Shown here: in pieces, positions 6,880-7,713 of the stretch
Layout: each line of letters starts with the position of its first letter
Numbering within the stretch: the first letter of the stretch is position 1
Origin: Oscillospiraceae bacterium
Lineage (GTDB): Bacteria > Bacillota > Clostridia > Oscillospirales > Ruminococcaceae
DNA: 7,713 nt
NCBI GenBank assembly: GCA_031285945.1
Contig: JAITVF010000085.1
Location: 1-7,713 of the forward strand
Direction: 5' to 3'
Notes under the pieces: generated by a model
The model's input: only the letters and a program-made list of their open reading frames with translations
Told to the model about the DNA's origin: nothing
The model's database searches: none
Position numbers and translations under genes: made by a program

Positions 6880-6909
6880 ATTATACCGCGCAAAAAGGCC
6901 CCCTGTCAA
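6880..6909 (-). promoter_or_regulatory. Near-consensus sigma-A promoter for the recombinase-like gene
   Basis: On the minus strand, a perfect TTGACA (6909-6904) and a perfect TATAAT (6885-6880) are separated by 18 bp. Transcription should start near 6873, giving a leader of about 36 nt that contains GGGGAG before the ATG at 6837. A promoter this close to consensus suggests strong housekeeping expression, or expression held down by a repressor. The tandem repeats at 6934-6973 lie 24 bp upstream of the -35. Confidence 0.88.
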
Positions 6910-6933
6910 CCGCGAAAGGTTTAGATTACAGGA

Positions 6934-6973
6934 CCTTACTCATACTTACCCATGCTTGCCCATGCTTGCCCAT
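6934..6973. repeat. Four tandem 10-bp repeats, candidate regulator-binding array
   Basis: Four abutting decamers on the plus strand are CCTTACTCAT (6934-6943), ACTTACCCAT (6944-6953), GCTTGCCCAT (6954-6963) and GCTTGCCCAT (6964-6973), consensus NCTTRCYCAT. The last two are identical. The 10-bp period places each unit on the same face of the helix. The outer ATACTTA (6942-6948) and TAAGTAT (6973-6979) also form an inverted repeat around the identical pair. The array lies in the 229-bp divergent region between the recombinase-like gene and the micropeptide gene, 24 bp upstream of the former's -35. It could be an activator or repressor site; what binds it is unknown. Confidence 0.85.
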
Positions 6974-7020
6974 AAGTATAGCAGTAGCGTCCCGCGCCTT
7001 TTGCGCATAGACTGGTATAG

Positions 7021-7058
7021 CCTCTCACAGAGGATAACCGTCATTAACATAAAGAGGT
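7021..7058 (+). promoter_or_regulatory. Micropeptide leader: small hairpin and ribosome binding site with shared pairing partner
   Basis: CCTCT (7021-7025) pairs with AGAGG at 7029-7033 (3-nt loop), and could instead pair with the AGAGG of the Shine-Dalgarno at 7053-7057. AGAGGTG lies 7 nt before the ATG at 7067. This allows mutually exclusive pairings that expose or mask the ribosome binding site, though the stems are only 5 bp. No convincing promoter for this gene was found: GGTATA at 7014-7019 resembles a forespore-sigma -35, but no matching -10 follows. Confidence 0.35.
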
Positions 7059-7066
7059 GTTAAATC

Positions 7067-7141
7067 ATGTTTTGGATGCTGATTATCGCAGCGGTCGCCA
7101 TCTGCTGCTGCCGCTGCTGTTACCGTAGCTGGTGGTGGTAG
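7067..7141 (+). CDS. 24-residue Cys/Trp-rich putative membrane micropeptide
   Basis: The reading frame ATG to TAG encodes 24 residues: MFWMLIIAAVAI (1-12), then CCCRCC (13-18), then YRSWWW (19-24). Residues 1-12 form a short hydrophobic stretch, followed by five cysteines around one arginine and a terminal triple tryptophan. The layout suggests a peptide that inserts in or lies on the membrane, with an interfacial aromatic tail and cysteines suited to metal binding, disulphides or acylation; this is inference. A well-placed AGAGGTG (7 nt spacer) supports translation. The gene runs divergently from the recombinase-like gene and ends 17 bp before the convergent tmcAL stop. I do not recognise a family. 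Very short hydrophobic peptides such as SpoVM or YjcZ occur in spore formers, but this does not match them. It could also be a chance frame in GC-rich sequence. Confidence 0.55.
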   Translation: MFWMLIIAAVAICCCRCCYRSWWW

Positions 7142-7157
7142 GCGATTCACAGGCAAA

Positions 7158-7190
7158 ATCAGTCCGCCTTTACCGCCGGGGCGGTCTGAT
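7158..7190 (-). terminator. Possible terminator overlapping the tmcAL stop codon
   Basis: Arms 7158-7168 and 7180-7190 (11 bp, one mismatch) with an 11-nt loop form a GC-rich hairpin that includes the tmcAL stop at 7159-7161. On the minus strand the stem runs into ATTTTG, a short U-run. An alternative stem ACCGCC/GGCGGT (7172-7177, 7180-7185) competes for part of it. The weak U-tract and overlap with coding sequence limit confidence. Confidence 0.38.
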
Positions 7191-7713
7191 CATATCCGCA
7201 GGGCAAAACCACCGGAAGGGCCAGGGCGTAGAGATCGGCCGAGGCGGCTTCGAGCGCGGCGGTTCTTTCGCAGCCTCCGCCTCTGCGCGAAAGGCGCTTG
7301 AGCGAGGTATCTACCGGCAGAGTGGCTGAGCTTTTCATCCTGGCAAGAATTTCCCTGCCGCCCTTGCCCAAGCCCAGTATACGAATATAGGGCGGGCACG
7401 CGGCGGCGTCGTCCGCCCTTATTCCGAGAAAGGCCGAGAGTATAAGCCTTCTTACCCGGGCAAGAGTGTATCGCTTTGTTTTAACCGCCGCCTCGAGCTC
7501 TTCTATTGAGCAAGAGGCGCGAATAGCGTTATAAAGCCTGTTTTCGAGCCCCTCAGAAACGTCGGGCAGGGCTGCGAGCTCTTCTAACGAAAGGGCGCGG
7601 AGCCTGGCGAGAAGTGCAAGCTCAAGCCTTCGGCCGTCGGCGGGGAAGAGGCCCCTTTCGCGGGCCTCTTCTAAAACGCGCGCGGCGGCGGCGGGAAGGT
7701 AAGGCTCTGTTTG
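7159..7713 (-). CDS. tmcAL: tRNA(Met) cytidine acetate ligase, C-terminal part (gene runs off the right edge)
   Basis: TmcAL (formerly YlbM, a nucleotidyltransferase-family protein) uses ATP and acetate to make N4-acetylcytidine at the wobble position of elongator tRNA-Met, working in the cytoplasm. The 184 visible residues match the C-terminal region of the family: EGLENRLYNAIRASCSIEEL (54-73), VKTKRYTLARVRRLILSAFLG (77-97), the segment from PYIRILGLGKGGREIL, then SSATLPVDTS, and ASADLYALALP near the end. The N-terminal nucleotidyltransferase domain, with the ATP-binding motif, lies beyond the window, so catalytic residues cannot be checked. The frame is open from 7713 to TGA at 7161-7159. 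It converges on the micropeptide gene with a 17-bp gap. The family call rests on motif recall rather than a search. Confidence 0.88.
   Translation of the reverse strand, partial: QTEPYLPAAAARVLEEARERGLFPADGRRLELALLARLRALSLEELAALPDVSEGLENRLYNAIRASCSIEELEAAVKTKRYTLARVRRLILSAFLGIRADDAAACPPYIRILGLGKGGREILARMKSSATLPVDTSLKRLSRRGGGCERTAALEAASADLYALALPVVLPCGYDQTAPAVKAD

Noticed and set aside
6838..6909. Upstream TTG start adding 24 residues to the recombinase-like protein
   Set aside because: That TTG is part of the TTGACA -35 box and lies upstream of the transcription start. The ATG at 6837 has a Shine-Dalgarno and starts the conserved domain.
5932..6924. 330-codon plus-strand frame opposite the recombinase-like gene
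   Set aside because: It is the GC-rich antisense shadow of a gene with clear domain motifs. Its translation shows no coherent domain, and no promoter or ribosome binding site supports it.
6934..6979. CRISPR-like or attachment-site reading of the tandem decamers
   Set aside because: The units abut with no spacers, so this is not CRISPR. There is no duplicated partner site in the window and no active recombinase to use it as an att site.
7005..7050. Sporulation sigma-G/F-type promoter for the micropeptide (GCATA or GGTATA with downstream CATTAAC)
   Set aside because: The -35-like boxes are present, but no -10 matching either consensus occurs at the right spacing.

Overview
The window looks like chromosomal DNA of a GC-rich, anaerobic, spore-forming Firmicute of the class Clostridia (Oscillospiraceae/Ruminococcaceae-like). 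This is inferred from gene content: a ferredoxin-dependent indolepyruvate oxidoreductase subunit (anaerobic amino-acid fermentation), two SpoIID-type cell-wall proteins, a TmcAL tRNA-modification enzyme, and purine-rich Shine-Dalgarno sites with sigma-A-like promoters. There are no rRNA or tRNA genes, CRISPR arrays or insertion sequences that I can see.

Layout from left to right. (1) 1-309, minus: the N-terminal 103 codons of iorA, with an extended -10 promoter upstream. (2) 310-485: intergenic, with a strong inverted repeat. (3) 486-1307, minus: an uncharacterised membrane protein with about eight hydrophobic segments. It has a good promoter, but its best Shine-Dalgarno points to a non-canonical AUU codon upstream of the usual start choice. 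(4) 1543-2730, plus: a signal-anchored SpoIID/LytB-family protein with the catalytic glutamate in place. (5) 2769-5075, plus: a 768-residue protein with a short SpoIID-like core and five peptidoglycan-binding repeats but no signal peptide, 38 bp downstream and probably co-transcribed. A long hairpin terminator follows at 5101-5142. (6) 5191-6837, minus: a complete large-serine-recombinase architecture whose catalytic residues are almost all replaced, driven by a near-consensus sigma-A promoter. (7) 6838-7066: a divergent control region with four tandem 10-bp repeats. (8) 7067-7141, plus: a 24-residue Cys/Trp-rich micropeptide gene. (9) 7159-7713, minus: the C-terminal part of TmcAL.

The SpoIID pair probably acts together on peptidoglycan, with sporulation the likeliest setting. 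The most unusual part is 5191-7141: an intact but apparently catalytically dead recombinase, an ordered helically phased repeat array just upstream of its promoter, and a divergent micropeptide with a well-placed ribosome binding site. I suggest, as inference only, that the protein has been repurposed as a DNA-binding factor and that the repeats are an operator.
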